Source of the DNA: Inia geoffrensis
Lineage: Eukaryota; Chordata; Mammalia; Artiodactyla; Iniidae
DNA length: 64,000 bases
Direction: 5' to 3'
Assembly: GCA_036417435.1 (NCBI GenBank)
Contig: CM070899.1
Coordinates: 4,469,001 to 4,533,000, forward strand
Positions within the stretch are counted from its first letter, which is position 1, and each line of letters opens with the position of its first letter. The notes beneath the pieces are model-generated. The model worked only from the letters and a program-made list of their open reading frames with translations, did not search any database and had not been told where the DNA came from. Positions 22,754-34,873 of the stretch are shown in pieces. Position numbers and translations under genes: made by a program.

Positions 22754-23646
22754 ATGAGAAGACAGAGAAATGCACAGAAGATGAAGGATCAAGGTAAAAA
22801 CCCACCAGACCTAACCAATGAAGAGGAAATAGGCAGTGTACCTGAAAAATAATTCAGAATAATGATAGTAAAGAAGACCCAAATCTTGGAAATAGAATGG
22901 AGAAAATACAAGAAACGTTTAACAAGGACCTAGAAGAACTAAAGAGCAGAGAAACAGTGATGAACAACACAATAAATGAAATTAAAAATACTCTAGAAGG
23001 AACCAGTAGCAGAATAACTGAGGCAGAAGAACAGATAACTGACCTGGAAGATAAAATAGTGAAAATAACTACCGCAGAGCAGAAAAAAGGAAAAATAATG
23101 AAAAGAACTGAGGAAAGTCTCAGAGACCTCTGGGACAACATTAAACGCACCAACATTTGAATTATAGGGGTCCCAGAAGAAAAAGAGAAAAAGAAAGGGA
23201 CTGAGAAAATATTTGAAGAGATTATAGTTGAAAACTTGCCTAATATGGGAAAGGAAATAGTTAATCAAGTCCAGGAAGCACAGAGAGTCCCATACAGGAT
23301 AAATCCAAGGAGAAACATGCCAAGATACATATTAACCAAACTATCAAAAATTAAATGCAAAGAAAGCATATTAAAAGCAGCAAGGGGAAAACAACAAATA
23401 ACGCACAAGGGAATCCCCATAAGGTTAACAGCTGATCTTTCAGCAGAAACTCTGCAAGCCAGAAGGGAGTGGCAGGACATATTTAAAGTGATGAAGGGGA
23501 AAAACCTACAACCAAGATTACTCTACCCAGCAAGAATCTCATTCAGATTTCATGGAGAAATTAAAACCTTTACAGACAAGCAAAAGCTGAGAGAATTCAG
23601 CACCACCAAACCAGCTTTACAACAACTGCTAAAGGAACTTCTCTAG
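22754..23646 (+). pseudogene. L1 ORF1, stopped twice
   Basis: The start codon at 22754 opens MRRQRNAQKMKDQGKNPPDL, a typical L1 ORF1 start. A TAA after 33 codons (EIGSVPEK then stop) and a TGA at 23158 (from CGA, a CpG change) break it. The coiled-coil region (NTLEGTSSRITEAEEQITDL), the RNA-binding region (MGKEIVNQVQEAQRVPYRIN) and the C terminus LLKELL are otherwise well kept, about 298 codons in all. Confidence 0.92.
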
Positions 23647-23704
23647 GCAGGAAACACAAGAGAAGGAAAAGACCTACAATAACAAAACCAAAACAATTAA
23701 GAAA

Positions 23705-26700
23705 ATGGTAATAGGAATATACATATCAATAATTACCTTAAATGTAAATGGATTAAATGCTCCAAGCAAAAGACATAGACTGGCTGAATCCATACAAAAA
23801 CAAGACCCATATATAGGCTGTCTACAAGAGACCCACTTCAGACCTAGGGACACATACAGACTGAAAGTGAGGGGATGGAAAAAGATATTCCATGCAAATG
23901 GAAACCAAAAGAAAGCTGGAGTGGCAATACTCGTATCAGACAAAATAGACTTTAAACTAAAGACTATTACAAGAGACAAAGAAGGACACTACATAATGAT
24001 CAAGGAATTGATCCAAAAAGAAGATATAACAATTGTAAATATTTATGCACCCAATATAGGCGCATCTCAATACATAAGGCACGTACTAACAGCCATAAAA
24101 GGGGAAATTGACAGTAACACAATCATAGCAGGGGACTTTAACACCCCACTTTCACCAATGGACAGATCATCCAAAATGAAAATAAATAAGGAAACACAAG
24201 CATTAAATGATACATTAAACAAGATGGACTTAACTGATATTTATAGGACATTCCATCCAGAAACAACAGAATACACTTTCTTCTCAAGTGCTCATAGAAC
24301 ATTCTCCAGGATAGATCATATGTTGGGTCACAAATCAAGCCTCAGTAAATTTAGGAAAATTGAAATTGTATCAAGTACCATTTCCGACCACAACACTATG
24401 AGACTAGATATCAGTTACAGGGGAAAAAAATCTCTAAAAAGTACAAACATATGGTGGTTAAACAATACACTACTTAATAACCAAGAGATCACTGAAGAAA
24501 TCAAAGAGGAAATCAAAAAATACCTAGGAAAAAATGAAAATGAAAACACGACGACCCAAAACCTATTGGATGCAGCAAAAGCAGTTCTAAGAAGGAAGTT
24601 GATAGCAATAAAATCCTACGTTAAGGAACAAGAAACGTCTCAAATAAACAACCTAGCCTTACGCCTAAAACAATTAGAGAAAGAAAAACAAAAAAACCCC
24701 CAAACTTAGCAGAAGGAAAGAAATCATAAAGACCAGATTAGTAATAAATGAAAAACAAATGAAGGAAATGATAGCAAAGATCAATAAAACTAAAAGCTGG
24801 TTCTTTGAGAAGATAAACAAAATAGATAAACCATTAGCCAGACTCATCAAGAAAAGAAGGGAGAAGACTCAAATCAATAGAATTAGAAATGAAAAAGGAG
24901 AAGTAACAACTGACACTGCAGTAATATAAGGATCATGAGAGACTGCTACAAGCAACTCTATGCCAATAAAATGGACAACCTGGAAGAAATGGACAAATTC
25001 TTAGAAATGCACAACCTTTCGAGACTGAACCAGGAAGAAATGGAAAATATGAACAGACCAGTCACAAGCACTGAAATTGATACTGCCATTAAAAATCATC
25101 CAACAAACAAAAGCCCAGGACCAGATGGCTTCACGGGCGAATTCTATCAAGCATTTAGAGAAGAGCTAACGCCTATCCCTCTCAAACTCCTCTAAAGAGC
25201 AGCAGAGGGAGGAACACTCCCAAACTCATTCCATGAGGCCACCATCATCCTGATACCAAAACCAGACAAAGATGTCACAAAGAAAGAAAAATACAGGCCA
25301 ATATCACTGATGAACATAGATGGAAAAATCCTCAACAAAATACCAGCAAACAGAATCCAACAGCACATTAAAAGGATCATACAGCATGATCAAGTGGGGT
25401 TTATCCCAGGAATGCAGTGATTCTTCAATATATGCAAATCAATCAATGTGATACACCATATTAACAAATTGAAGAATAAAATCCATATGATCATCTCAAC
25501 TGATGCAGAGAAATCTTTCGACAAAATTCAACACATGTTTATAATAAAAACCCTCCAGAAATTAGGCACAGAGGGAACTTACCTCAACATAATAAAGGCC
25601 ATATATGACAAACCCACAGGCAACTTCGTCCTCAATGGTGAAAAACTGAAACCATTTGCACTATGATAAGGAACAAGACAAGGTTGCCCACTCTCACCAC
25701 GATTATTCAACATAGTTTTGGAAGTTTTAGCCACAGCAATCAGGGAAGAAAAAGAAATAAAAGGAATCCAAATTAGAAAAGAAGAAGTAAAGCTGTCACT
25801 GTTTGCAGATGACATGATATTATACATAGAGAATCCTAAAGATGCTACCAGAAAACTACTAGAGCTAATCAATGAATTTGGTAAAGTAGCAGGATACAAA
25901 ATTAATGCACAGAAATCTCTGGCATTCCTATACACTAATGATGAAAAATCCGAAAGTGAAATTAAGAAAACACTCTCATTTACCACCGCAACAAAAAGAA
26001 TAAAAAACCTAGGAATTAAACCTACCTAAGGAGACAAAAGACCTGTATGCAGAAAATTATAAGACACTGATGAAAGAAATTAAAGATGTTACAAACAGAT
26101 GGAGAGATATACCATGTTCTTGGATTGGAAGAATCAACATTGTGAAAATGACTCGACTACCCAAAGCAATCTACAGATTCAATGCAATCCCTATCAAACT
26201 CCCACTGGCATTTTTCACAGAACTAGAACAAAAAATTTCACAATTTGTATGGAAACACAAAAGACCCCGAATAGCCAAAGCAATCTTGAGAAAGAAAAAC
26301 GGAGCTGGAGTACTCAGGCTCCCTGACTTCAGACTATACTACAAAGCTACAGTAATCAAGACAGTATGGTACTTCCACAAAAACAGAAATATCGATCAAT
26401 GGAATAGGATAGAAAGACCAGAGATAAAACCACGCACACATGGTCACCTTATCTTTGATAAAGGAGGCAAGAATATACAATGGAGAAAAGACAGCCTCTT
26501 CAATAAGTGGTGCTGGGACAACTGGACAACTACATGTAAAAGAATGAAATTAGAACACTCCCTAACACCATACACAAAAATAAACTCAAAATGGATTAAA
26601 GACCTAAATGTAAGGCCAGAAACTATCAAACTCTTAGACAGAAACATAGGCAGAAGACTCTATAACATAAATCACAGCAAGATCCTTTTTGACCCACCTC

Positions 26701-27521
26701 CTACAGAAATGGAAATAAAAACAAACAAATGGGACCTAATGAAACTTAAAAGCTTTTGCACAGCAAAGGAAACCATAAAGAAGACCAAAAGGCAACCCTC
26801 AGAATGGGAGAAAATATTTGCAAATGAAGCAACTGACAAAGGATTAATCTCCAAAATTTACAAGCAGCTCATTCAGCTCAATATCAAAAAAACAAACAAC
26901 CCAATCCAAATATGGGCAGAAGACCTACATAGACATTTCTCCAAAGAAGATATACAGATTGCCAACAAACACATGAAAGAATGCTCAACATCATTAATCA
27001 TTAGAGAAATGCAAATCAAAACTACAATGAGATATCATCTCACACCGGTCAGAACGACCATCATCAAAATATCTACAAACAATAAATGCTGGAGAGCGTG
27101 TGGAGAAAAGGGAAACCTCTTGCAATGTTGGTGGGAATGTAAATTGATACAGCCACTATGGAAAACAGTATGGAAGTTCCTTAAAAAACTACAAATAGAA
27201 CTACCATATGACCCAGCAATCCCACTACTGGGCATATACCCTGAGAAAACCATAATTCAAAAAGAGTCATGTACCACAATGTTCATTGCAGCTCTATTTA
27301 CAATAGCCAGGACATGGAAGCAACCTAAGTGTCCATCGACAGATGAATGGATAAAGAAGATGCGGCACATATATACAATGGAATATTACTCAGCCATGAA
27401 AAGAAATGAAATTGAGTTATTTGTAGTGAGGTGGATGGACCTAGAGTCTGTCATACAGAATGAAGGAAGTCAGAAAGAGAAAAACAAATACCATATGCTA
27501 ATACATATATATGGAATCTAA
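23705..27521 (+). pseudogene. L1 ORF2 (endonuclease and reverse transcriptase), broken
   Basis: About 3.8 kb. The endonuclease part is one open stretch to 24709 and shows QETH and SDHN motifs. A frameshift near 24690-24705, a stop near 25193 (CAA to TAA), and further breaks near 25420, 25667 and 26025 follow. The reverse-transcriptase FADD motif is intact near 25800. In the C-terminal cysteine segment ([18 protein letters not shown]) the usual His is Gln. The last part, 26070-27521, is open for 483 codons. Confidence 0.95.
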
Positions 27522-27900
27522 AAACCAAACAACAAAATAGTCATGAAGAACCTAGAGGTAAGACAGGAATAAAGGCGCAGACCTTCTAGAGAATGGACTT
27601 GAGGATACGGGGTGGGGGGGGAAGGGTAAGCTGGGACAAAGTGAGAGAGTGGCATGGACATATATACACTACCAAATGTAAAATAGATAGCTAGTGGGAA
27701 GCAGCCACATAGGACAGGGAGATCAGCTCGGGGCTTTGTGACCACCTAGAGGGTGGGAGGGAGGGAGATGCAAGCGGGAAGAGATATGGGGACATATGTG
27801 TATGTATAACTGATTCACTCTGTTATAAAGCATAAACTAACACACCATTGTAAAGCAATTATACTCCAATAAAGATGTAAATAAATAAATATATAAAATT
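27522..27900 (+). other. L1 3'UTR and A-rich tail
   Basis: Contains the G-rich stretch gggtggggggggaag, the ccacctagagggtgggaggg segment, and ends actccaataaagatgtaaat with an AATAAA signal followed by an A/T-rich tail. Confidence 0.9.
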
Positions 27901-28198
27901 AAATACTTTCCAGAATTTAATAACTAACTTTTATATAGTGTTGATCCAGTTATATCTTAATGAATACTCATATTTACAAATTAAATTAATAGTATTTCTT
28001 GTCTCATATAACTGGACAGTACTTCACCCTTTCATCTTTATTTACGTAATTGTATAGATTTTGTTATTGATTTTTTGCAGCAATAATACCATCAAAATTC
28101 ATGAACCACAAAAGTCCAAGAACAGACTTCAGTGCATTCCTCGTCTGTCCTGAGGATCACTTCCAACAGAGACCATAGACTAGATCTCTTTCTGTACA

Positions 28199-28270
28199 GC
28201 ACCTCAGAGCCAGATACATATCATCCATCACCCGTGCTTCATACCCCACCAGCGGTCCCTTATCAGTCCA
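28199..28270 (-). pseudogene. decayed SNORD114-like snoRNA
   Basis: Box D CTGA present but the 3' stem is GGTGC. Box C is TGATAAG, where TGATGA is expected. The body retains atacatatcatccatcac and ccccaccagcgg. Confidence 0.55.
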
Positions 28271-28607
28271 GGATTTGCCCTCTTTCCCCTCGTTCATTTG
28301 CACACTCGTTGATTTTTAATTTTTAATTGCCTAATAATAATAAATTTACATGAAGCACAAAAACTCAAGAACAAGAGTTTCAAGTATCCCTAACACCTGT
28401 ACATAGAATAATTTCCCTCAGCAACTATATCTTTCATTAATCAGTCTTAGTTTGCACCTATTCATTAAGGGATGTATGTGACATATGAAACCCATAGTGG
28501 GCCATGGCTAACTTCTTAGATTATACTTAATACATGTTTTTGACAAAACAGTGAATATTCTTAAACAAGCCACCCACACCAACATAAGGGCTTTGACTCT
28601 TACTCAC

Positions 28608-28679
28608 ATTGGTCTCTTTGCTCCTAATACAGAATTCACAGCCAGGGCAAAAGGCTTACATCAGTTCAGTTCATTCATT
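28608..28679 (-). ncRNA. MEG8: host lncRNA exon (72 nt)
   Basis: Donor GTGAGTAAGAG, acceptor gcttatactcAG. The body mixes b-type (ggtctctttgctcctaatac) and a-type features. Confidence 0.68.
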
Positions 28680-29170
28680 CTGAGTATAAGCAATGCAGAT
28701 AATAAAATATTGAGACATTCTTCCCATTAATACATGGTTTTCTCATTTCATTTTCTTAATATTTAAGTATTTATTATTTTATACTGTGATATACTTCTTT
28801 TTATCTAAAGTAAACAAACTACTCAAACTCATAACTGATTGAAAGCAAGAAGACAGACTAATACATATAACTATCTATATCATCCTTACCCCAAAGTGTA
28901 ACCTGCTTGATCCATTTATCACTTAATGAACTCTCATGGTTCTAAGTTATATTAATAGTAATTCATACCTCACCACATATTTTCATAATTTGATATGCTT
29001 CACCCTTCTCATCTTTATACACTGACATATCTGTTTATTCTTTCATTTATTCACTTAATAAAATCAAAATCCATGAAGCACCAAAGACTGAGAATACGAT
29101 CCTTGAATATTACTGAAATCTATCCATGGGCTCATTCCCACAAATGTAAACACTTAATATTTTTTTGTAA

Positions 29171-29227
29171 TGGACCTCAGTAGCTCGTAGATGTTTTCAT
29201 CATAAAATATAGGTCAGAATCGGTCCA
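29171..29227 (-). pseudogene. decayed, shortened SNORD114-like snoRNA
   Basis: Stem TGGACC/GGTCCA is perfect and box D CTGA is present, but the body is only 57 nt and box C is lost (ATTCTGA). Confidence 0.55.
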
Positions 29228-29591
29228 TGGTTGGCCTTTTCTTCATATAATTTGTATACTGTTTCTATATATAGCATGAACCCGCCATCAGCACTACAAT
29301 ACTGACTAGTACTTACGTATCCTATGTGCTCCGTCCTCATAATGAAAATAGCTTCCATCGTTATCAATTAAAGGGATGTGTAGGGAAAACCTAAAACAAA
29401 TTTAAAGAGCTATAAAATGAATGACATGGACTCAGCCTGTTTTTAAAATCATCCTAAGTGATCAAATTAATCATAATCAAATTAATCATAAACTTTGGTT
29501 CCTCATCCTTAGTACAGGCCTAACCTTGTTTGATTTTGTTCATGTATGTAGCCACATACTCATTTTAAATATACATTCCTAAACATACTGG

Positions 29592-29647
29592 CAGCCTACA
29601 GATCTTGGTCTTTTCAGAATGCTTAAATCAGTTCAGGGGCACCCATT
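29592..29647 (-). pseudogene. host exon remnant, donor side lost
   Basis: The acceptor ctctacAG and the exon core (atcttggtcttttcagaatgcttaaa region) remain. The donor half does not align beyond aaacatactggcagcc. A lone donor-like site GTAAGTACTAG at 29306-29316 lies 0.3 kb further on. Confidence 0.4.
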
Positions 29648-29843
29648 CTGTAGAGTACAAAGAAGATGTTAAAAGAATGAGACATTTTCTCCATTGGACC
29701 ATGCTTTTCTCCTTTCGTTTACTTAGACTTTTAGATGTATATTAATTAATGTATTTGTCATTTCTTTAAAAATGAGCAACCTGGAACTCATCACTGACAC
29801 ACAGCAACAGCACTAACTATTATGACATATATTTGACTTTATC

Positions 29844-30026
29844 GGTGATTCTCGAAACGTTGTTTCCTGATAGGCGGCATTAGCAGAACTTGGGAACGTG
29901 TTAGGAATGCAGATTAGCGGACCCTACACTAATTTTCCTGAATCAGAAATGCTGAGAGTGGGACCAGCAATCTGTAGTTTAACAAGCCCTTCGGGTGATT
30001 CTGATTCTCACTCAAGAACACTGCTC
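29844..30026 (-). mobile_element. MER5A-like hAT DNA transposon remnant
   Basis: Contains antisense MER5-type phrases: gggaacgtgttaggaatgca, cctgaatcagaaatgctgag and tctgtagtttaacaagccc, with matching ends (gattctcgaaac and ctcaagaacactg). Old and diverged. Confidence 0.75.
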
Positions 30027-30325
30027 TATTATTAACCTATCCCAGAGAGGTAAAACCCTTGATCTACTGGTTTCTTAATGCACTGCTGTGCTTCAGAATT
30101 ATATGAACAAAAATTTCTCTCACAACATTTTTTCTTAATTAACCCAGCTTTACTCTCTTTATCTATCTACCTATCACCTATCTATCCGTCTTTTGATTCT
30201 TTTATTCCCTTAGAATAATGTAATAAGTCCCCATGATCCATTTAAACCCCAGAATTAGTTGCTTGAAAATTACTGAAATCTAACTATACACGTATTCCCA
30301 CAGATATCTCAAATCTCCTTTTGAA

Positions 30326-30397
30326 ATGAACTTCAGTGATGCAGAAACGAATTAATCACAAGACACATTCAGACTGCATTCCATTCACATCATGGAT
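30326..30397 (-). pseudogene. very decayed C/D-like module
   Basis: Box D-like CTGA sits in gaacttcagtgatgc (plus strand) and a box C-like ATGATGT in cacatcatggatcc. It matches the second, decayed C/D-like module of other units more than SNORD114 proper. Confidence 0.35.
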
Positions 30398-31145
30398 CCG
30401 TGCTTGACTCGTTTTCATTTAACTTCTGCATTCTTTAAAGATGTAAGAAAGAACCACCATGGGCCCACCAACCACTCCACATCCAAACACCGTAAATATC
30501 TTACATTTTCCTGTGGGTTGCTTCACTCAATTCACAGCTTAGATCTTTTCCACAGAGGAATGTTTATAAACTGTGGTGCAAACCTAATATGGAATACGTA
30601 GCTGTGAAAGTGAATGTAAAACCCTCGAACTTTTAAAAAATTGTACTGAGTTCGATGACTTCTTAAAACTTGCCACATTGCATAACTTCAGCATATATCC
30701 ATATTTGGTCTTCTTTGAATTTATTTGTCGGTAGCTATTTATTAATAGCTTTCATTTTCATTCATCCATTCTTTAATGCGTGAAAGAATTTGACAAACTA
30801 TTCGTGTCGTAAAGAAAATGCAAAATGTTTAACTTCCCAGAAACCAAGAGACAACTGCCTATTGTGTGTATCTGTCTAATCCCCCTTATTCAAACCGGCC
30901 AGAGCTAAGATTCGTTTTTCTCAAGAGGGACACAACAGGAGTAAAACTGATGAATCATGTTTCATCACATATTCATCACTGGCCAGGTGTTTTGTCCCCT
31001 TTGATCTTATTAAGGTATTAACTTATTTATTAATTTATAATACTAAGATCAGTATCCTTGTATACAAACTCAATTCAGTAACACTCATTAATAGTAACTG
31101 CATCCAGCCCCTCATTATCATTAAGCATCAAGGGACTATATACTT

Positions 31146-31262
31146 TTTATTCCCAACTTTATTTAGGAGTAATTGACAAACATAGTTTGCATATATTTAA
31201 AATGTACAACATGAAGATTTGATTTACATATACACTGTGGAATGATTACCAATGGAACACTG
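31146..31262 (-). mobile_element. old L1 3' end fragment
   Basis: Plus strand ttatttaggagtaattgaca followed by aaaatgtacaacatgaagat, the antisense 3' terminus of older mammalian L1 families. Confidence 0.6.
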
Positions 31263-31739
31263 AAGCCAAGGGCTTGATCATAACTTGTCATACGACACAT
31301 TTTTATCACTGGTTCGTGTTAAGCCCTCTTTAATGTAGTAAGGGGGTTCAATTATATAAACCTTTTTTCCCATTTCTTAATTAAAAAAAAAAAATGCCTG
31401 CAACCCAAAGATAACCCAGAACATAAACATCAACAATTACACACATCTTTCTCTGGGTCTCATGGTATAAAAGCCTCTACATATTTTTAATAGACTTCGG
31501 TTCCTTAGAAATAGATTGGTAATGATGTTTATCACATACTCTATACCTATTCCAGATTTGGCCCTATTTTTCCTTCATTTATTCATACATTTGTTTAGTT
31601 ATTATTGTATTGATTAACTTTTATTAAGCAATCAATATCTATGAAACTCAAAAGCCCAAAAATCAGATCCTTGGATATCCTTAACAAGTCTTTATAGGCT
31701 CATTTATATCAGAAGAATGGACTAGATTTCTCTTTGCTT

Positions 31740-31812
31740 TGGACTTCGGCATTCTAGGTAAGCATTGCTCATCCTTGACTCACATGCCACCAGTCCTCAA
31801 TATTACTTCAGA
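31740..31812 (-). pseudogene. decayed SNORD114-like snoRNA
   Basis: Body retained (ccttgactcacatgccaccag on the plus strand, shared with live copies) and the lead-in agaatggactagatttctct is typical. Box D reads CCGA and box C ATATTGA. Confidence 0.55.
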
Positions 31813-32295
31813 CTCCATCCTCTTTTTTTTCATTCAATTATAATTTTGTTTAGAGATAAATCGTTAATTCATAATGAGAAACATATACTCATAAATTTTT
31901 AAAGTAGTTTTAATATCCCTAACATCTGCAAGTAGCATCATTTTTTACAGAGTGAAAAGTCCACATCTCTTTTGTTAATCGGCCTTGTGTTGAATGTACG
32001 GCTTAGTCATCATATTTGCTTCATTTTCACGTCTAACTTTACTTATTGTTAGTCCAAGCTTAGCATGGCCTAATCCCTAAAATCTGTCTGTAGAATTATT
32101 TCCCTCAGCAAACCATCTCTCCCATTAATTGACCTCAATGTTTTGACTTGGATGAATAAACATAATGCTTCATATTAATTGCATTTGGGGGCCATGGTTG
32201 GCATTCACTGATTATATTTCACATTTTTAAATAATACAATGAATACCCTTAAACAAACAACCCAAACCGAGGCAATAACTTTGACTATTACTCAC

Positions 32296-32427
32296 ATTGG
32301 TCACCGTGCTCTAAACCATAGAACTTGTGATCATGGAAGAATCATTAAGCCAGCCAGCTCACCGTGCTCTAAACCATAGAACTTGTGATCATGGAAGAAT
32401 CATTAAGCCAGCCTGAGGGGGTCCATT
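32296..32427 (-). ncRNA. MEG8: host lncRNA exon enlarged by internal duplication (132 nt)
   Basis: Donor GTGAGTAATAG and acceptor tgtactactcAG are both good. Inside, a segment beginning caccgtgctctaaaccatag is present twice in tandem with a 58-bp period (about 32301-32358 and 32359-32414). Without it the exon would be 74 nt, within the normal range. Confidence 0.75.
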
Positions 32428-32714
32428 CTGAGTAGTACAGAGCAGACGAGATGATTTTAAAAGGCTGAGACCTAATCAACATTGGTCCTTGTATTTCACC
32501 TTTCATTTAGTGAGTTATTTAGGAAATTAGCAACTTGGGAAAATGCTTACTTAATGTCTCCTAAGTAAACAAACAATAACGGTCTTGCCACTGACACAGA
32601 ATATGGACATTGCCTATTAACTACTTCACACTGCCTATAAAATCCTTAGCCAGAGGTAACACCTTGTATGATTTGCTTCCTAATAAATAGAAGTATTTTC
32701 AAAATACGTTACTA

Positions 32715-32927
32715 GGGGCTTCCCTGGTGGCGCAGTTGTTGGGAGTCTGCCTGCCGATGCAGGGGACGCGGGTTCGTGCCCCGGTCCAGGAGGATCCCAT
32801 ATGCCGCGGAGCGGCTGGGCCTGTGGGCCATGGCCGCTGGGCCTGCGCGTCCGGAGCCTGTGCTCCGCAGCGGGAGAGGCCACAACAGTGAGAGGCCCGC
32901 GTACCACAAAAAAAAAAAAAAAAAAAA
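32715..32927 (+). mobile_element. CHR-type SINE, young short form
   Basis: ggggcttccctggtggcgca head, GC-rich body (ccgcggagcggctgggcc), pure A tail. Target-site duplication aaaatacgtta on both sides (32701-32711 and about 32928-32938). CpG-rich and little diverged, so a recent insertion. Confidence 0.97.
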
Positions 32928-33152
32928 AAAATACGTTAATAGTATTTCTTGTCTTGCTACATATTTTTATAATTGGACAATGCTTAATGATCTTCATCTT
33001 TATTTATGTATGTATTTATCGATTATTTCATTGATCTGACTATAAAAATAGGGAATGCATGAATGTAAACCAAAAATGAGATTCTTGTATATTCATGGCA
33101 TCTGTCTATAGGATCACTTCACACAGGGCAATGGACTAGTTTCCATTTGCAT

Positions 33153-33226
33153 CGGACCTCAGAGTTCCAGACACAGATTCATCATACATGACGTACATGA
33201 CTACACCAATAGCAATCATCGATCCA
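33153..33226 (-). ncRNA. SNORD114: SNORD114-family snoRNA, box C weakened
   Basis: Box D CTGA and the guide stretch GTGTCTGGAACT are intact. The stem TGGATC/GGTCCG pairs. Box C is ATGATTG, two changes at its end, so function is doubtful. A short duplicated phrase (acatgacgtacatgac) enlarges the middle. Confidence 0.6.
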
Positions 33227-33580
33227 GTATTGTCCCTCCTTTTCTTCAATCGTTTGTACATTGTCCATTAATTCATTAATTCACTAATAATAATTTTTAA
33301 ACCCTATTATTCACGGAAACCCAAGAAGAGCCTTGATAGCCCTAAACTGTATACAGGATAATTCTCACATCAATATATCTCTCTCATTTATTATTCTGAT
33401 TATCCTATATGCATTAATCAATATAATCAACCCCATATTTATATAATCAATTCCATATTTGTCACTGGGCTATAGTTAGCCTTATGCAATTATACTTCAC
33501 ATTAATACTTCATAATGATACAGTGAATATTCTTTTTTAAAAAACACTCAAATAAGACAAGAATTTTGACTATTACTCAC

Positions 33581-33666
33581 ATTGGTCTGTATGCTCCTAA
33601 CACACGGGTGCAACCATAGACCTGGTACCCATGGAAGATGCTTACGTCAGCTCAGGTGTGTCCATT
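33581..33666 (-). ncRNA. MEG8: host lncRNA exon, type a (86 nt)
   Basis: Donor GTGAGTAATAG, acceptor tgtaggcctcAG; one of the clearest exons, close to the consensus body. Confidence 0.82.
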
Positions 33667-34122
33667 CTGAGGCCTACAGAGCAGAGCCGATGATAAAGAT
33701 AATTGAGACCTTATTTCCATTGATCCCTGCTTTGCACCGTTCATTTACTCAGTCATTTAGGTATTTATATATTTTTCATGATATAGATTTTCTTTTTCTC
33801 TTAACAAAGGAAACTCTCTCAAACTTGAAACTGATCCAGTAAATAAAACTGACTCTTATTTATCAGCCTACATGATTCTTAGCCACAGAGGTAACATCCT
33901 TGATTGATTTATTTCGTAGGAGGCAGCAGTGTCTTCTTCAATAATTATTGGTAATATTTCTTGCCTCACCACATATGTTCATAGTTGGACAATGCTTAAC
34001 ATTCTTCTTTATCTATTTACTTCTATTTTATTCTACCGTCAATCCATTAGTAATAATAAATCTAAATCTATGAACTCAAAATAAGAACACAATATTTGTA
34101 TATTTCTGACATCTGTCTACTG

Positions 34123-34356
34123 CAGGGGTCTTCAACCCCCAGACTGCGGACCGGTGCTGGTCCAAGGCCTGTTAGGAACCGGGCTGCACAGCAGGGATTG
34201 AGCAGCGGGCAAGCGAGCGAAGCTTCGTCTGCCGCTCCCCATCGCTGCTCTCCATCGCTCGCATTGCCGCGTGAACCATCTCCCTCCGTGCCATCCGTGG
34301 AAAAATTGTCTTCCACAAAACCGGTCCCTGGTGCCAAAAAACGTTGGGGACTGCTG
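34123..34356. mobile_element. non-autonomous hAT-type DNA transposon
   Basis: Terminal inverted repeats caggggtc...ttggggactgctg (imperfect) and an exact 8-bp target-site duplication gtctactg (34115-34122, 34357-34364), the hAT hallmark. The interior is GC-rich (cggaccggtgctggtcc; ggaaccgggctgcacagcag). The interrupted target is the conserved lead-in acatctgtctataggatcat. Exact family name not assigned. Confidence 0.92.
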
Positions 34357-34406
34357 GTCTACTGGATCATTTCCAAAAGAGAGAGTCAACTAATTATGTT
34401 TTGCGT

Positions 34407-34478
34407 TGGACCCCGGAGCTCCAGGCACGTAGTATTCATTGTTTATAACTCATATGCCACCAGTTGTCATCACCGGTA
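34407..34478 (-). pseudogene. SNORD114-like snoRNA, box D lost
   Basis: Box C GTGATGA is perfect, and the body GGTGGC-like with ATGAGTTATA follows the family. Box D reads CCGG, consistent with successive CpG and other changes. Confidence 0.6.
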
Positions 34479-34812
34479 TATGTTTCTCTTTTTCTTCATT
34501 CATTTCTGCATCTGTATTAAATAAATCAAATTAATTCACTGATAATAATATAATGAATACATGATTCCAAAACCCAAGAGCAAGATATTTGCATATCCCA
34601 AGCATAGTATATAGAGCCATATCCCATGTAGACTTTATCTCTTTGATCAGTGGATTTCAATGTTGATTAAATAACATAATATTTCATATGACTTTTAAAT
34701 TTGGACATAGTTCATTTTAATTATATTTATTATTTTTTTAAATAATGCTGTGAAACCTTTAAACAAATAACCCAAACCAAGACAAGAACTTTGACCTTTG
34801 ACCGTTACTCAC

Positions 34813-34873
34813 CTTTGTCTCTTTCCTGACACGGGAGCAACATGACAATCTTAATCAGCTTGGAAGATCCATT
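34813..34873 (-). ncRNA. MEG8: host lncRNA exon, type b (61 nt)
   Basis: Donor GTGAGTAACGG, acceptor ggtactattcAG; ctttgtctctttcctgaca body, shortened by about 16 nt compared with 19365-19440. Confidence 0.72.

Larger units (their letters stand above)
20712..27900 (+). mobile_element. full-length L1 LINE, inactive
   Basis: About 7.2 kb from the L1 5' end (gcttcaagatggcggaagag) to the 3' A/T-rich tail after actccaataaagatgtaaat. Flanked by a 14-bp target-site duplication with one mismatch: aaatacttgccaga (20698-20711) and aaatactttccaga (27901-27914). Order is 5'UTR, ORF1, ORF2, 3'UTR. It lies opposite to the host RNA. Both ORFs carry stops or frameshifts, so it cannot move by itself. Confidence 0.97.

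Noticed and set aside
20712..27900. A possibly active L1
   Set aside because: ORF1 has two in-frame stops, ORF2 several stops and frameshifts, and the terminal Cys/His segment has lost its His.
32715..32927. tRNA-like A and B box sequence in SINE heads
   Set aside because: The head is tRNA-derived, but the rest is a SINE body with target duplications and A tail, so it is not a tRNA gene. The same applies to the other SINEs.
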